64,000 bases of DNA from contig NZ_JBEPMO010000001.1 of NCBI RefSeq assembly GCF_040545805.1, forward strand, positions 310,001 to 374,000. Reading direction: 5' to 3'. Source of the stretch: Moheibacter stercoris. GTDB taxonomy: Bacteria > Bacteroidota > Bacteroidia > Flavobacteriales > Weeksellaceae. Shown piece after piece: positions 26,401-34,734 of the stretch. The notes under the pieces are model-generated. The model ran no database searches and was not told where the DNA came from. It saw only the letters and a program-made list of their open reading frames with translations. Both the position numbers and the translations under genes were made by a program. The stretch's first letter is position 1. Every line of letters begins with the position of its first letter.

Positions 26401-29400
26401 GTTTGTGAAGAAGTAGAAGAAACAATTGAAATCACTGTTCCAGACTTCCCTTGTTACCAAGGAGATGGATTGAATTCCAATAATTTTGAAAATGGACTTG
26501 GAATTTTTAACACCTCTTATTTGATTGCAGATGACTTTGTCGTTTCAACAGGTGAAACTTTCAATGTTCAACAAGTTCGATTGAACGTATTCTCTGACTA
26601 TTTAGTTACTAATGGTAGCTTCTCCATTCGAACAGATGCTTCAGGAGTTCCAGGAGCAGAGGTGGCAAACTTTTCAATGGCTCCATCTTTCTCTCGTATT
26701 ATTGGAGAGAGTTATGGGTTTGATATGCACGAAGTAACCTTTGATCTTGCTACTCCAATTGAATTAGAAGAAGGAACATATTGGTTAGTACCAACGCTTA
26801 CCAATAACGTAAATTCAGAAGTTTATTGGGAAATGACTACTACTGGTTCTCTTGGAAATCCAACAATGGGAAGTGACAATTCAGGTAGTACTTGGTATAC
26901 TGTGTATGGTGGTATTTTTCAAGCCGTATTCTTCATCTCAGGTGTTTGTGAAGATGTGGATGAACCAATCGAAATCACCGAACCAGACTTACCTTGTTTC
27001 CAGGGAGATGTTTTGAATCCAAACGGTTTTGAAGAAGGACATGCTGTTTTTGGTAATTATAGAAAAGCAGATGATTTTGTCGTTAGCACTGGTCAAACAT
27101 TTGATGTTCAGCAAATTCGATTATTCCTTTATTCCAATAGCGAAATTGTTTCTACAACTTTTGACTTTCTTTCCAATAACAATGATCAACCGGGTACAGT
27201 TATAGAATCGGTCACAATGGCGCCTTCTTATTCAAGAATCATTGGGACAAATCATGGTTATTCAATTCATGAAGTTCATTATGATTTAGCCAATTTTATC
27301 GAATTTACAGAAGGCCGATATTGGTTAAGTGTATCGGCTCAAAATGCTGAAAATACATCTGTCTATTGGGAAACGACTACATCTGGAACAAATGGTATGA
27401 CAAATTATGTTAGCCAAAACCATGGAAACTCCTGGTACAATTTAAATTTACAATCGGTTTTCTTTATTGCAGGAGTTTGTGAAGATGTAGAAGAACCAAT
27501 CGAAATCACGGTTCCAGACTTCCCATGTTATCAAGGAGATGGTTTAGAGTCTAACTTAGAAAACGGATATGGCATCAGTGGAAACTTCAGAACTGCAGAT
27601 GATATCAACGTTCCAATAGGTGAAATTTTCACTGTTCAACAAATCAGAATGAATGTTTTATCTGCTACAGAAGTTAATAATATGACTTTCTATTTCAGAG
27701 AAAATTCAATATCCAATCAACCAGGAGACATCGTAGAAACCATCACGATGACGCCAACCTCTAGTCGTTTATTAGGTGCGTTTAATCAAACCTTGCAGCA
27801 ATACGAACTAACCTTTGATTTGGCGACTCCTGTTGTCTTAGAAGCTGGAAAACATTGGTTAAGTCCTTTGGCTACCAACCAAACAAACACTTCAGTATAT
27901 TGGGAGTTTACAACCACAGGATCTTCTGGGTCAACCATTCAAGTGAGTGATGTGGGTGGAACTGTTTGGTCAGAATATACACAACAAGCCGTATTCTTTG
28001 TTGCGGGTCTTTGTGAAGATGCGCCAATCGAAATCACCGTTCCAGACTTCCCTTGTTTCCAAGGAGATGGGTTGAACTCCAATGGTTTTGAGGATGGAAC
28101 TCCTGTTGGTCAAATGAGTACAACAGCGGATGACTTTGTAGTTGCTGCGGGAGAAACCTTTAGTTTACAACAAATTCGTATGAACGTGTTCTCTTATGCA
28201 AATATTACTCTTGCTAACTTAGACATCCGTTTGGACAATGCAGGATTACCTGCTTCAGTTCATGAATCAATTTCTATGGCTCCAAGTTCATCTCGAATTA
28301 TTGGAAATCGTTATGGATTTGATATCCATGAATTAACCTTTGATTTGGCAACTCCAATTGTATTGGAAGAAGGTAGATATTGGTTATCTGCAAATATTCA
28401 AAATGCTGATAATTCAAATGTTTATTGGGAGTATACTTCAACTGGAACTCATGAAGAATTCCTTAAAATCTCAACAGATGGAGGAAATAATTGGCATACT
28501 CCATATAATGGGGTACAAGCCGTATTCTTTGTAGCAGGTGTTTGTGAGGAAGTTCAAGAACCAGGATGTTTGGACACGCCTAATGATTATTGGCCAACTT
28601 ATTTAGTTGAACCAGCTTGTACAGGAATTCCATATGTTGTAACAGATGAAGGGTTTACAGGTGAATATTCTCGCGTTCAATTAACCGCGGGTACGGAATA
28701 TGTTTTCTCAACCAATGTTGATACAACTTTCATTACGATTGCCAATGAAGCGGGAGATACAGTTTTAGCCTATGGTACTGGTTCAGTAACATGGACGCCT
28801 GCTACGACTGGAGTATATCGTTTTATTACACATTTAAATGAAGATTGTGATTATTCTTATAGTGAAATTTATCGCTACATCACCTGTGGTGAGATTGTTC
28901 CACCACCAGCAAACGACGATTGTGCAAACGCAATAGCAGTCGCTTGTGGAGATAGCGTAACAGGTTCTACTGTGACTGCAACCAACTCTGGAGGAAACTC
29001 TGCAGGAGATGTATTCTATACATTCACAGGAACTGGAGTAGCGCAAAACGTTACCTTGTCATTATGTGATTCAGAATTTGATACTGTATTAAGAGTTTTC
29101 ACAGATTGTACGTTGGCAACAGAAATCGCATTCAATGATGATGAGTGTGGAAGTCGTTCAGAATTGACTTTTGAATCAGATGGTACATCAACCTACTACA
29201 TCATGGTAGAAGGATGGGGCTCCAATACCGGAAACTATGTGTTGGATGTAAGTTGTGAAGACTTAGATGAAGAAGAGCCAACAGAAGGATGTTTAGAAGC
29301 AGAAAATGGAGCTTATCCATCAACAGCTTACACACCATCATGTTATGGAATTCCAGAAAGTATCACAGGCGGTGATTGGGGATGGTTTGGAGAATATTCA

Positions 29401-30456
29401 TTGGTAAATGTAACAGCAGGAACCGAATATATTTTCTCAACTGATGTTGCAACAGCATTCATCACGATTGCAGATCAAGACGGATTAGTAGCCTATACAA
29501 CTGGAACAGGTTCTGTAACTTGGACGGCTACGGCTACAGAAACCATCCGTTACTATACGCATGAAAATGATGACTGTTTAGCTTCTATGAATTGGGTTGA
29601 TAGAATGGTTCAATGTGGAGAAATCGTTCCACCACCACCATACGATCCATGTGCACCAATTCATGAAGGAATTGCAACCAATGGAGTAGGATTCGTAAAC
29701 AACGGAACTAGCAACTACATGGCAGCAAATGATTTCAATGTATTGGCAAATACTCAGTTTGAAGTGGAGAAATTCACCATCAACGTAGTAACCTTAGGTG
29801 GAGAACCAACCACATTTGATATGATGTTCTTCGAAGGAGAAACTGCTGTAGGAGCACAATTTGGAGAAACATTAACAGGAATCACTCCATCTTCGATAAC
29901 AGAAAATGGAACATTTGGTTCGACAGGTTATCCAGTGTATTCAGTAGAAATTACTTTACCGACTACCATTATTTTCCCAGCAACTGCAACCGCAGACAAA
30001 AAATACTGGGTGGGTATTTCAGGAGCGCCAACAGGATCAGGAAATCCAGTATTCTGGGTATCATCTGATTATGTGTACACCGATACATTGCCGACGTATC
30101 AGTCTGCGAACGGAGGAGCAACCTTCGAATTATTCGTAGCAGATTCAGGAGCCAATGTAGAAGGAGACATGATCATCGATGGAGAATGTGCTACTTTAGG
30201 CTTGTCTGACATGTCAGGAGCGAAATTTGCTTACTATCCAAATCCAGTAGATGATGTATTGAGTATCACATCATCAAAAGGAGTTGAGAAAGTAGAAGTA
30301 TTCAACCTAGCAGGTCAGTTTGTAATGGCAAACGGAAAAGTTGCGAACGGTCAAGTAAATGTTTCGACATTGACACCAGGTACGTACGTATTCCGAGTGA
30401 CATTAGAAGGAGGTCAAGTGGAAACCTTTAAAATCATTAAAAAAGGAAGTAAATAA
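23416..30456 (+). CDS. Giant (2346 aa) multimodular T9SS-exported surface protein
   Basis: A signal peptide (about 1-25, ends HVSA) leads a series of modules. These are a divergent ADDF-type module (about 75-238), an anchor-J-like module (241-408), two GEVED modules (413-555, 563-705), and a GCLE/PSC module (711-818). Five tandem ADDF repeats follow (from about 825, 1008, 1189, 1365 and 1541, each opening FPC[FY]QGDGL), then a second GCL module (1717-1825). The C-terminal part holds an ANDDCANA module resembling PPC domains (1830-1950), a third GCL module (1957-2070), a further ADDF-like module (2075-2258) and the sorting domain (2262-2346, ending IKKGSK). Paired cysteines at module edges suggest disulfides. 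No catalytic motif was found. The length and repeats fit an adhesin or surface-layer filament; the ligand is unknown. Confidence 0.9.
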   Translation: MKKSLLIFLLSVVWGLAGLTHVSAESKIRSFSKNVETNWSSIELNPFMMDWTPLGNFLQGNNFNFAGADFLNPPTQNCYFGEGGIPNYFEDAYELNGVNFSASSFIVPAGKTFELKQLNLALVTTNDISTLSIKIFNDSYGMPSNELLSINAAPNETTLLGTLGGDFSLFDVQYNLSNSLMLNAGRYWVAVAGTDSVGGVIYWETTMSFSNGGSVYGNSGNWFGYFEDYVFYVGGNCSDTGACNAVSIPYTEDFNGTYPLGTPDCTKVEHVTPSTRWFHSNDVNSPFTSGHLAYQYHSTNNGNTWFFTKGINLTAGNTYKISYQYANYGSSDFPESMKVAMGSSASIGAMNTVLADYPNIVNTSPATANIVFTVPSTGVYYFGFHAYSPADRYVLVLDNISVDLASEDEEEEYCEPLLICSDGDLISNVSFKEIYNTTGCSPNGYGDFTSMVATAEAGVSHPISVTVGGGWDYESVSVWIDYNNNFQFDSNEFTYIGTGSGSVVIGSISIPDDVAPGNYRMRVRVAADVGGNASWSMACDSSQEYGETEDYTISIIANDDPSYCEPILFCGGGDMITNVSFKEINNPTGCSTNGYGDYTSMIATAEAGQSHSISVSVGGGWVEEAVSVWIDYNNNFQFDWDEFTFIGTGSNSVVTGNISIPETVAPGNYRMRVRVIGDSPIYATWDMACDSSLYYGETEDYTLNIVEPNDPGCLEGTTQSPNTTVESPCYGEPFHIPNVIYGSYSKIAVNQGTEYIFSVSSSTDFITIGDENGTTVLAYGSGSVTWTAPETGVIRFYTHNDEDCTGDGNVVQRYVQCGTIPVITEPDFPCFQGDGLNSNNFEYGYDIYGAYWATADDFTVATGETFTVQQIRMNVYSNSNITNGTFAIRENTNNSPGDVIHTFSGTPSSSRIIGSNSVYDYDIHEVTFDLSTPIELSEGTYWLVPTLTNVSNNGIFWEVTTTGSNGNPVMESASGSESWNVISNGIYQAVFFISGVCEEVEETIEITVPDFPCYQGDGLNSNNFENGLGIFNTSYLIADDFVVSTGETFNVQQVRLNVFSDYLVTNGSFSIRTDASGVPGAEVANFSMAPSFSRIIGESYGFDMHEVTFDLATPIELEEGTYWLVPTLTNNVNSEVYWEMTTTGSLGNPTMGSDNSGSTWYTVYGGIFQAVFFISGVCEDVDEPIEITEPDLPCFQGDVLNPNGFEEGHAVFGNYRKADDFVVSTGQTFDVQQIRLFLYSNSEIVSTTFDFLSNNNDQPGTVIESVTMAPSYSRIIGTNHGYSIHEVHYDLANFIEFTEGRYWLSVSAQNAENTSVYWETTTSGTNGMTNYVSQNHGNSWYNLNLQSVFFIAGVCEDVEEPIEITVPDFPCYQGDGLESNLENGYGISGNFRTADDINVPIGEIFTVQQIRMNVLSATEVNNMTFYFRENSISNQPGDIVETITMTPTSSRLLGAFNQTLQQYELTFDLATPVVLEAGKHWLSPLATNQTNTSVYWEFTTTGSSGSTIQVSDVGGTVWSEYTQQAVFFVAGLCEDAPIEITVPDFPCFQGDGLNSNGFEDGTPVGQMSTTADDFVVAAGETFSLQQIRMNVFSYANITLANLDIRLDNAGLPASVHESISMAPSSSRIIGNRYGFDIHELTFDLATPIVLEEGRYWLSANIQNADNSNVYWEYTSTGTHEEFLKISTDGGNNWHTPYNGVQAVFFVAGVCEEVQEPGCLDTPNDYWPTYLVEPACTGIPYVVTDEGFTGEYSRVQLTAGTEYVFSTNVDTTFITIANEAGDTVLAYGTGSVTWTPATTGVYRFITHLNEDCDYSYSEIYRYITCGEIVPPPANDDCANAIAVACGDSVTGSTVTATNSGGNSAGDVFYTFTGTGVAQNVTLSLCDSEFDTVLRVFTDCTLATEIAFNDDECGSRSELTFESDGTSTYYIMVEGWGSNTGNYVLDVSCEDLDEEEPTEGCLEAENGAYPSTAYTPSCYGIPESITGGDWGWFGEYSLVNVTAGTEYIFSTDVATAFITIADQDGLVAYTTGTGSVTWTATATETIRYYTHENDDCLASMNWVDRMVQCGEIVPPPPYDPCAPIHEGIATNGVGFVNNGTSNYMAANDFNVLANTQFEVEKFTINVVTLGGEPTTFDMMFFEGETAVGAQFGETLTGITPSSITENGTFGSTGYPVYSVEITLPTTIIFPATATADKKYWVGISGAPTGSGNPVFWVSSDYVYTDTLPTYQSANGGATFELFVADSGANVEGDMIIDGECATLGLSDMSGAKFAYYPNPVDDVLSITSSKGVEKVEVFNLAGQFVMANGKVANGQVNVSTLTPGTYVFRVTLEGGQVETFKIIKKGSK
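25890..28550 (+). repeat. Five tandem ~530-550-bp units coding ADDF modules
   Basis: Unit starts lie near 25890, 26440, 26981, 27511 and 28039, each encoding PD[FL]PC[FY]QGD near its start, ADD[FI] with VQQ[IV]R in the middle and QAVFF[IV][SA]G[VL]CE at the end. The units are diverged (protein-level similarity with scattered DNA identity), so the array is older than the repeats at 14711/17106. Confidence 0.9.
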
Positions 30457-30480
30457 CCTTTGATTTTCATAAATAGTAAT

Positions 30481-30508
30481 AGCCCCGAGAAATCGGGGCT
30501 TTTTATTT
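30481..30508 (+). terminator. Rho-independent terminator with GAAA tetraloop
   Basis: Stem AGCCCCGA, loop GAAA, stem TCGGGGCT, then a T run, 24 bases after the giant cargo gene. Core identical to the terminator at 18166. Confidence 0.93.
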
Positions 30509-30543
30509 TAGATAACTTTCCAACAAAGTTTCGCAAATCAATG

Positions 30544-30564
30544 TTGAACAAAAGTTTTGTTCAA
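30544..30564. other. Perfect 21-bp palindrome between convergent terminators
   Basis: TTGAACAAAA (30544-30553), central G, TTTTGTTCAA (30555-30564). It abuts the minus-strand terminator of the thioredoxin gene and lies past the plus-strand terminator. It could be a protein site or part of a fail-safe terminator. Confidence 0.5.
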
Positions 30565-30589
30565 AAAAAATGCCCCGCTAAGCGAGGCA
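30563..30589 (-). terminator. Terminator of the TlpA-like gene
   Basis: On the minus strand TGCCTCGC, loop TTA, GCGGGGCA (one G-U pair as RNA) is followed by eight T. The orientation that allows G-U pairing and the long T run both indicate the minus strand. Confidence 0.88.
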
Positions 30590-30610
30590 TTTATTATTAT
30601 TTAGATAGTT

Positions 30611-31141
30611 TTATTCTTCCGCTGGAATTTGAAGCAATTCAATTAAAGCCTCCATCATGACCGCATCATCCGCATGAATCGCATAATAATGCGCAATCTT
30701 TCCTTCCTGATCAATCAACATATAACGAGGGATCCAATTCAACCCAATGTATTCTGTAAACTTATTTTTCCATTCGGTGTTGAACCAATAATGTTCACCT
30801 TTCATGTTGAATTTATCGATGGACTTTTTCCAAGCATCTTCCTTACGATCAAGAGACAAAAATAGATACACCAATTCTGGATATTCTTTTTGAACTTCTT
30901 CTAATTTTGGCAATCCTTTGATACAATCTGGACACCAAGAAGCCCATAAGTCCACAAAAATTATTTTTCCTTTGTGTGCTTCTAAAACTTGACCAACAGT
31001 CGTTGGGTTTCCTTCTAAATCTACCATTTCTTGACTTAAGGAAACTTCATCAAATTCCGTTTTCATTTCGGTTGGAACCTCTTGCGCCATCAATTGCATC
31101 CCCATAAACAAAGAGGCAATGCCCAAAAACCAATTTTTCAT
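30611..31141 (-). CDS. TlpA/ResA-like periplasmic thioredoxin
   Basis: The 176-residue product has a signal peptide (MKNWFLGIASLFMGMQLMAQ) and a thioredoxin fold with the redox motif WASWCPDC (about residues 67-74). VDLWASWC follows GKIIF, typical of the TlpA/AhpC-TSA-like group, and the cis-proline region is NWIPRYMLID. It should act as a thiol-disulfide reductase in the periplasm, for example for cytochrome or envelope protein maturation; the exact partner cannot be told. Sequence about 30 residues N-terminal of the active site is divergent. It is transcribed divergently from gltX and ends at its own terminator. Confidence 0.88.
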   Translation of the reverse strand: MKNWFLGIASLFMGMQLMAQEVPTEMKTEFDEVSLSQEMVDLEGNPTTVGQVLEAHKGKIIFVDLWASWCPDCIKGLPKLEEVQKEYPELVYLFLSLDRKEDAWKKSIDKFNMKGEHYWFNTEWKNKFTEYIGLNWIPRYMLIDQEGKIAHYYAIHADDAVMMEALIELLQIPAEE

Positions 31142-31233
31142 ATTCTATTTATCTAATGATTTGAACCATCCAAATTACAAAAACTTCGCCAAAATTCTTC
31201 CGTCAAAGTTTTATCCAAAGGCTTCAAAGTTCC

Positions 31234-31241
31234 TATCTTCG
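31234..31241 (+). promoter_or_regulatory. -7 box of gltX
   Basis: TATCTTCG (consensus TAnnTTTG) lies 17 bases before the gltX ATG at 31259. No convincing -33 element was seen. Confidence 0.4.
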
Positions 31242-31258
31242 CATAAAATTTGAGAAAA

Positions 31259-32767
31259 ATGTCTGAAGTAAGAGTTCGATTTGCTCCGAGTCCCACTGGA
31301 CCTCTGCATATTGGCGGGGTTCGCACCGCTTTGTACAATTATTTATTTGCCAAACACCATGGCGGAAAATTCTTGTTACGAATTGAAGATACCGACCAAA
31401 ATAGGTACGTAGAAGGAGCAGAAAATTACATCATCGAATCTTTGAAATGGTTAGGATTAACGCCCGACGAAGGAGTTGGGTTTGGAGGTCCGCATGAACC
31501 CTACAGACAATCAGAAAGAAAAGAAATTTATGCGAAATATGCACAAGAATTAATCGATTCTGGAAACGGATATTATGCATTTGATACCCCAGAAGAATTA
31601 GATCAATTCCGTGCAGAAGCAGAAGCCAAAGGTCAAACCTTTATTTATAATTCGCAAAACCGCGATCAACTGAACAATTCTTTGAAATTGTCAGCCGATG
31701 AGGTTCAGGCGAAAATCGAATCGGGACAACCTTATGTCATCCGATTCAAAATTCCTGAAAATGAAACCATTTTATTGGACGATTTGATTCGTGGGAAAAT
31801 TTCCATCGATACCAATACCTTGGATGATAAAGTTTTGTTCAAATCAGACGGAATGCCAACTTACCATTTGGCCAATATTGTGGATGACCGTTTGATGGAA
31901 ATTACGCATGTAATCCGTGGTGAAGAATGGTTACCTTCAATGCCTTTACACGAATTATTGTACAAAGCATTTGGATGGACGGCACCAAGATTTGCCCACT
32001 TACCTTTGATTTTGAAACCAGAAGGAAAAGGAAAGTTGAGCAAGCGCGATGGCGACAAACACGGCTTTCCTGTTTTCCCATTGGAGTGGATTACCGAAGA
32101 AGGAACGGCAAAAGGTTACCGCGAAGAAGGCTATTTGCCAGATGCCTTGGTCAATATGTTGGCTTTGCTTGGTTGGAATCCTGGAACCGAACAAGAAATC
32201 TTTACCATGGACGAATTGATTGCTCAATTCAACCTGGAAAAAGTAAGCAAATCGGGCGCGAGATTCAATCCAGAAAAAACGATTTGGTTCAATCATCAAT
32301 ATATTCAACAAAAATCAACCGAGGAAATTCTACCGGTTTTTCAAGCGGAATTAGCCAAAGAAGGAATTACTGCCAACAATGATTTTGATGCAAAAATTGT
32401 CGAATTATTGAAAGAACGCGCCAACTTCATTCGAGAAATCGTTCAACAAGGGAAATTTTTCTACCAAGCGCCAAGTTCCTATGATGAAAAAGCGGTTGGA
32501 AAGGCATGGAAAGAAGATTCCGCAAGCTTATTGGGTGAATTCATTCAATCCTTGGAATCCTTAGAGAATTTCACACATGAACCGATACATGATGTCGTTC
32601 AGAATTTTGTTCAAACCAAAGAAATCGGATTTGGAAAATTGATGATGCCTGTTCGTTTGGCGATGGTTGGAAGTCTTCAAGGTCCAGATGTTCCTGTGAT
32701 TATGGAATTGCTTGGAAAAGATGAGGTTATTGCTCGATTGAAAAACATCATTCTAACATTGGGATAA
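31259..32767 (+). CDS. gltX: Glutamyl-tRNA synthetase
   Basis: The start at 31259 (MSEVRVRFAPSPTGPLHIGG) is chosen over an in-frame TTG at 31250. The class I signature RFAPSPTGPLHIGG (HIGH motif as HIGG) and the KMSKS-type motif KLSKRDGD (about residues 261-268) are present, and length (502 aa) fits bacterial GluRS. It charges tRNA(Glu) with glutamate in the cytoplasm, an essential step in translation and in tetrapyrrole supply where that path uses glutamyl-tRNA. A -7 box lies at 31234. It stands alone between the divergent thioredoxin gene and the permease downstream (68-base gap). Confidence 0.97.
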   Translation: MSEVRVRFAPSPTGPLHIGGVRTALYNYLFAKHHGGKFLLRIEDTDQNRYVEGAENYIIESLKWLGLTPDEGVGFGGPHEPYRQSERKEIYAKYAQELIDSGNGYYAFDTPEELDQFRAEAEAKGQTFIYNSQNRDQLNNSLKLSADEVQAKIESGQPYVIRFKIPENETILLDDLIRGKISIDTNTLDDKVLFKSDGMPTYHLANIVDDRLMEITHVIRGEEWLPSMPLHELLYKAFGWTAPRFAHLPLILKPEGKGKLSKRDGDKHGFPVFPLEWITEEGTAKGYREEGYLPDALVNMLALLGWNPGTEQEIFTMDELIAQFNLEKVSKSGARFNPEKTIWFNHQYIQQKSTEEILPVFQAELAKEGITANNDFDAKIVELLKERANFIREIVQQGKFFYQAPSSYDEKAVGKAWKEDSASLLGEFIQSLESLENFTHEPIHDVVQNFVQTKEIGFGKLMMPVRLAMVGSLQGPDVPVIMELLGKDEVIARLKNIILTLG

Positions 32768-32835
32768 ATAAGATTCTAATTACATCTTAAAATTTAGATT
32801 CAAAAGAACTATCTTTAGATACTAACTGCTGTGAA

Positions 32836-33981
32836 ATGAAGGAACTCTACCGCGAAAGGAGTATCAAAATTGCTTCCAATTTGTTGATGCTTGTATTGAT
32901 TGTGTTGATTTGTTACACCTTACAAAGCATCATTATCCCAATCTTATTTTCGATTATTTTCTCTGTATTGATGCTACCCATAGCAGAACGCTTGGAAAAA
33001 TGGGGGATCAATCGCGCGATGGCATCCATATTTACTTTGCTTATTCTCATCATATTCTTTGTTGGAATTGGGTATTTAATCATTTCACAGACCATTAATA
33101 TAGGGCAGGACGCTTCAGATATTGTCAACAAAATCAAATCTTTGGGTATTCGAATTTTGGAATGGACGTCCGATAAATTCAATATGTCTCAAAATGAATT
33201 GGTAAATAGAGCAGAAGCAGAATTGGCCAACAGTGCTTCCAGTATTGGTGGATATGTAACTTCCATCATCAATTCCATCGGAAACTCATTATCCTTTGGG
33301 ATTTTGGTTCCTTTGATGATTTTCTTTTTCTTGTATTACCGCGAATTTTTCAAGGAATTTTTCTTCCGCGTATTCTCAAGTACACCCAAAGAAGAAATTG
33401 AAAACGTATTGTCCAAAATTTATGACGTTTTGCAAAATTACTTGGTCGGATTACTTACCGTAATGGGAATTGTTGCTGCATTGAATACGATTGGTTTGAT
33501 GATTCTAGGAATTGATTACGCTTGGTTCTTTGGCGTTTTGGCCGCCTTGCTGACGATTTTTCCGTACATCGGAATCTTCATTGGATCTTTGGTACCTGCT
33601 TTGTTTGCTTTGGCAACCAAAGATAGTGCTTGGTACGCGGCAGGAGTGATTTTATGGTTTCAAGCAGTTCAAACTTTGGAAGGAAACTTCATTACTCCAA
33701 AAGTGGTGGGTGGAAAAGCCAATTTAAATCCGTTGGTATCGCTTTTATCCTTCTTCTTAGGTGGAATGTTGTTCGGAATTGCTGGGATGATTCTAGCGCT
33801 TCCATTAATGGCCATTTTAAAGGTTGTATTTGATTCCATTCCTGAAACAAAAGCCTATGGGTTTTTATTAAGCGAGCCCGACGATTCCTATATTTTGACC
33901 GATAAACAAATTCAAAAACAGCGTAAAAAGAAAAAAGAAATAGAAGCTGAGGAGCCTAAGGAAATAGGAGAGAATGATTAA
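32836..33981 (+). CDS. AI-2E family (PerM-type) membrane transporter
   Basis: This 381-residue protein has about eight membrane segments. Two form an N-terminal pair (LLMLVLIVLICYTLQSIIIP, MASIFTLLILIIFFVGIGYL), an amphipathic region follows (about 90-145), then the family's conserved C-terminal half (FGVLAALLTIFPYIGIFIGS; TPKVVGGKANLNPLVSLLS; FGIAGMILALPLMAILKV). Some members export AI-2, others are Na+/H+ antiporters, so the substrate is open. A near-consensus -7 box, TATCTTTA (32810-32817), precedes the ATG. The charged tail (residues 355-381) is cytoplasmic. The next gene starts nine bases downstream. Confidence 0.92.
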   Translation: MKELYRERSIKIASNLLMLVLIVLICYTLQSIIIPILFSIIFSVLMLPIAERLEKWGINRAMASIFTLLILIIFFVGIGYLIISQTINIGQDASDIVNKIKSLGIRILEWTSDKFNMSQNELVNRAEAELANSASSIGGYVTSIINSIGNSLSFGILVPLMIFFFLYYREFFKEFFFRVFSSTPKEEIENVLSKIYDVLQNYLVGLLTVMGIVAALNTIGLMILGIDYAWFFGVLAALLTIFPYIGIFIGSLVPALFALATKDSAWYAAGVILWFQAVQTLEGNFITPKVVGGKANLNPLVSLLSFFLGGMLFGIAGMILALPLMAILKVVFDSIPETKAYGFLLSEPDDSYILTDKQIQKQRKKKKEIEAEEPKEIGEND

Positions 33982-33990
33982 TTTTGGTAT

Positions 33991-34503
33991 GTGAAAAAAA
34001 TTTTCTCCACACTTAAAAACTTAACCGTCAATCTGACTTGGAAAATGGTTCGCGCCTTGCTTTCCAAACCACAATTGATTTTACCAACGGCTTGGGCTAC
34101 GATACAATCCATCGTATATTCAGAAAACTACTTTTATGAAGCCCATGGTGGTAGAGGCATTGCCAATGCATTTAGACATGCTGCATGGAATCTTCTGATT
34201 GCTAAAAATGCTTCCTTTTATACCAACGAGCAAAAAGCTGTGGAATGGGCGAAATTCATCACCGACATGCATGAAGAATGCTTTCCCAATGAAGCTTTTG
34301 ATAACCAGATGGATTTGCATAACAACCGAATTGGGCGTGAAGTTTACCTTGAATTACGCGCCAAAGACATGAAGACAACCAAGGAAATGATGCAATTCTT
34401 GAAGGAGAAATCTAAATCTGGAGTGGGTTTAACGGATGAATCGGAATTTGCAAATCATCCCAATGAGATGGTTTATTATCTAGAAAATAAATCCAAGGGA
34501 TAA
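33991..34503 (+). CDS. DUF6973-like protein
   Basis: A GTG at 33991 gives 170 residues starting MKKIFSTLKNLTVN; no ATG lies nearby in frame, and the upstream gene ends at 33981. The core has EAHGGRGIANAFRHAAWNLLI (about residues 51-70, split here for length) and a His/Asp pattern DMHEECF...DNQMDLHNNRIGRE, resembling the family annotated DUF6973 in Bacteroidota. Conserved His residues could bind metal, but no activity is known. Probably cotranscribed with the permease gene. A weak hairpin lies after the stop. Confidence 0.75.
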   Translation: MKKIFSTLKNLTVNLTWKMVRALLSKPQLILPTAWATIQSIVYSENYFYEAHGGRGIANAFRHAAWNLLIAKNASFYTNEQKAVEWAKFITDMHEECFPNEAFDNQMDLHNNRIGREVYLELRAKDMKTTKEMMQFLKEKSKSGVGLTDESEFANHPNEMVYYLENKSKG

Positions 34504-34514
34504 AAAAATCAGCA

Positions 34515-34545
34515 AAACCCTATAGTTGGGGTTTAAGTATTTTCT
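34515..34545 (+). terminator. Weak terminator-like hairpin
   Basis: AAACCC (34515-34520) pairs with GGGTTT (34529-34534), followed by a broken T-rich stretch. Position after a stop fits, but the stem is only six pairs. Confidence 0.35.
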
Positions 34546-34734
34546 TGTTTAGGGAAAAGTAAGTCGTCGTATAGGATTTTGCTTGATTAGTAAGTTTGTT
34601 CAAAAATAGGAGCAATTTTAGGAATAAAACTGAATTTAGATTCATTTCGTAAAATTTAGTAAATTAGTGCTGAAAAGGAGCAAACTCTCAAATACTACCT
34701 TACTAAACTTAGTTTTTAAATCTAATGCTTTCTA

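Noticed and set aside
25890..28550. Tandem repeats considered as a CRISPR or non-coding satellite array
   Set aside because: The ~540-bp units are coding, in one frame, with Cys and aromatic landmarks; there are no short identical repeats with unique spacers.
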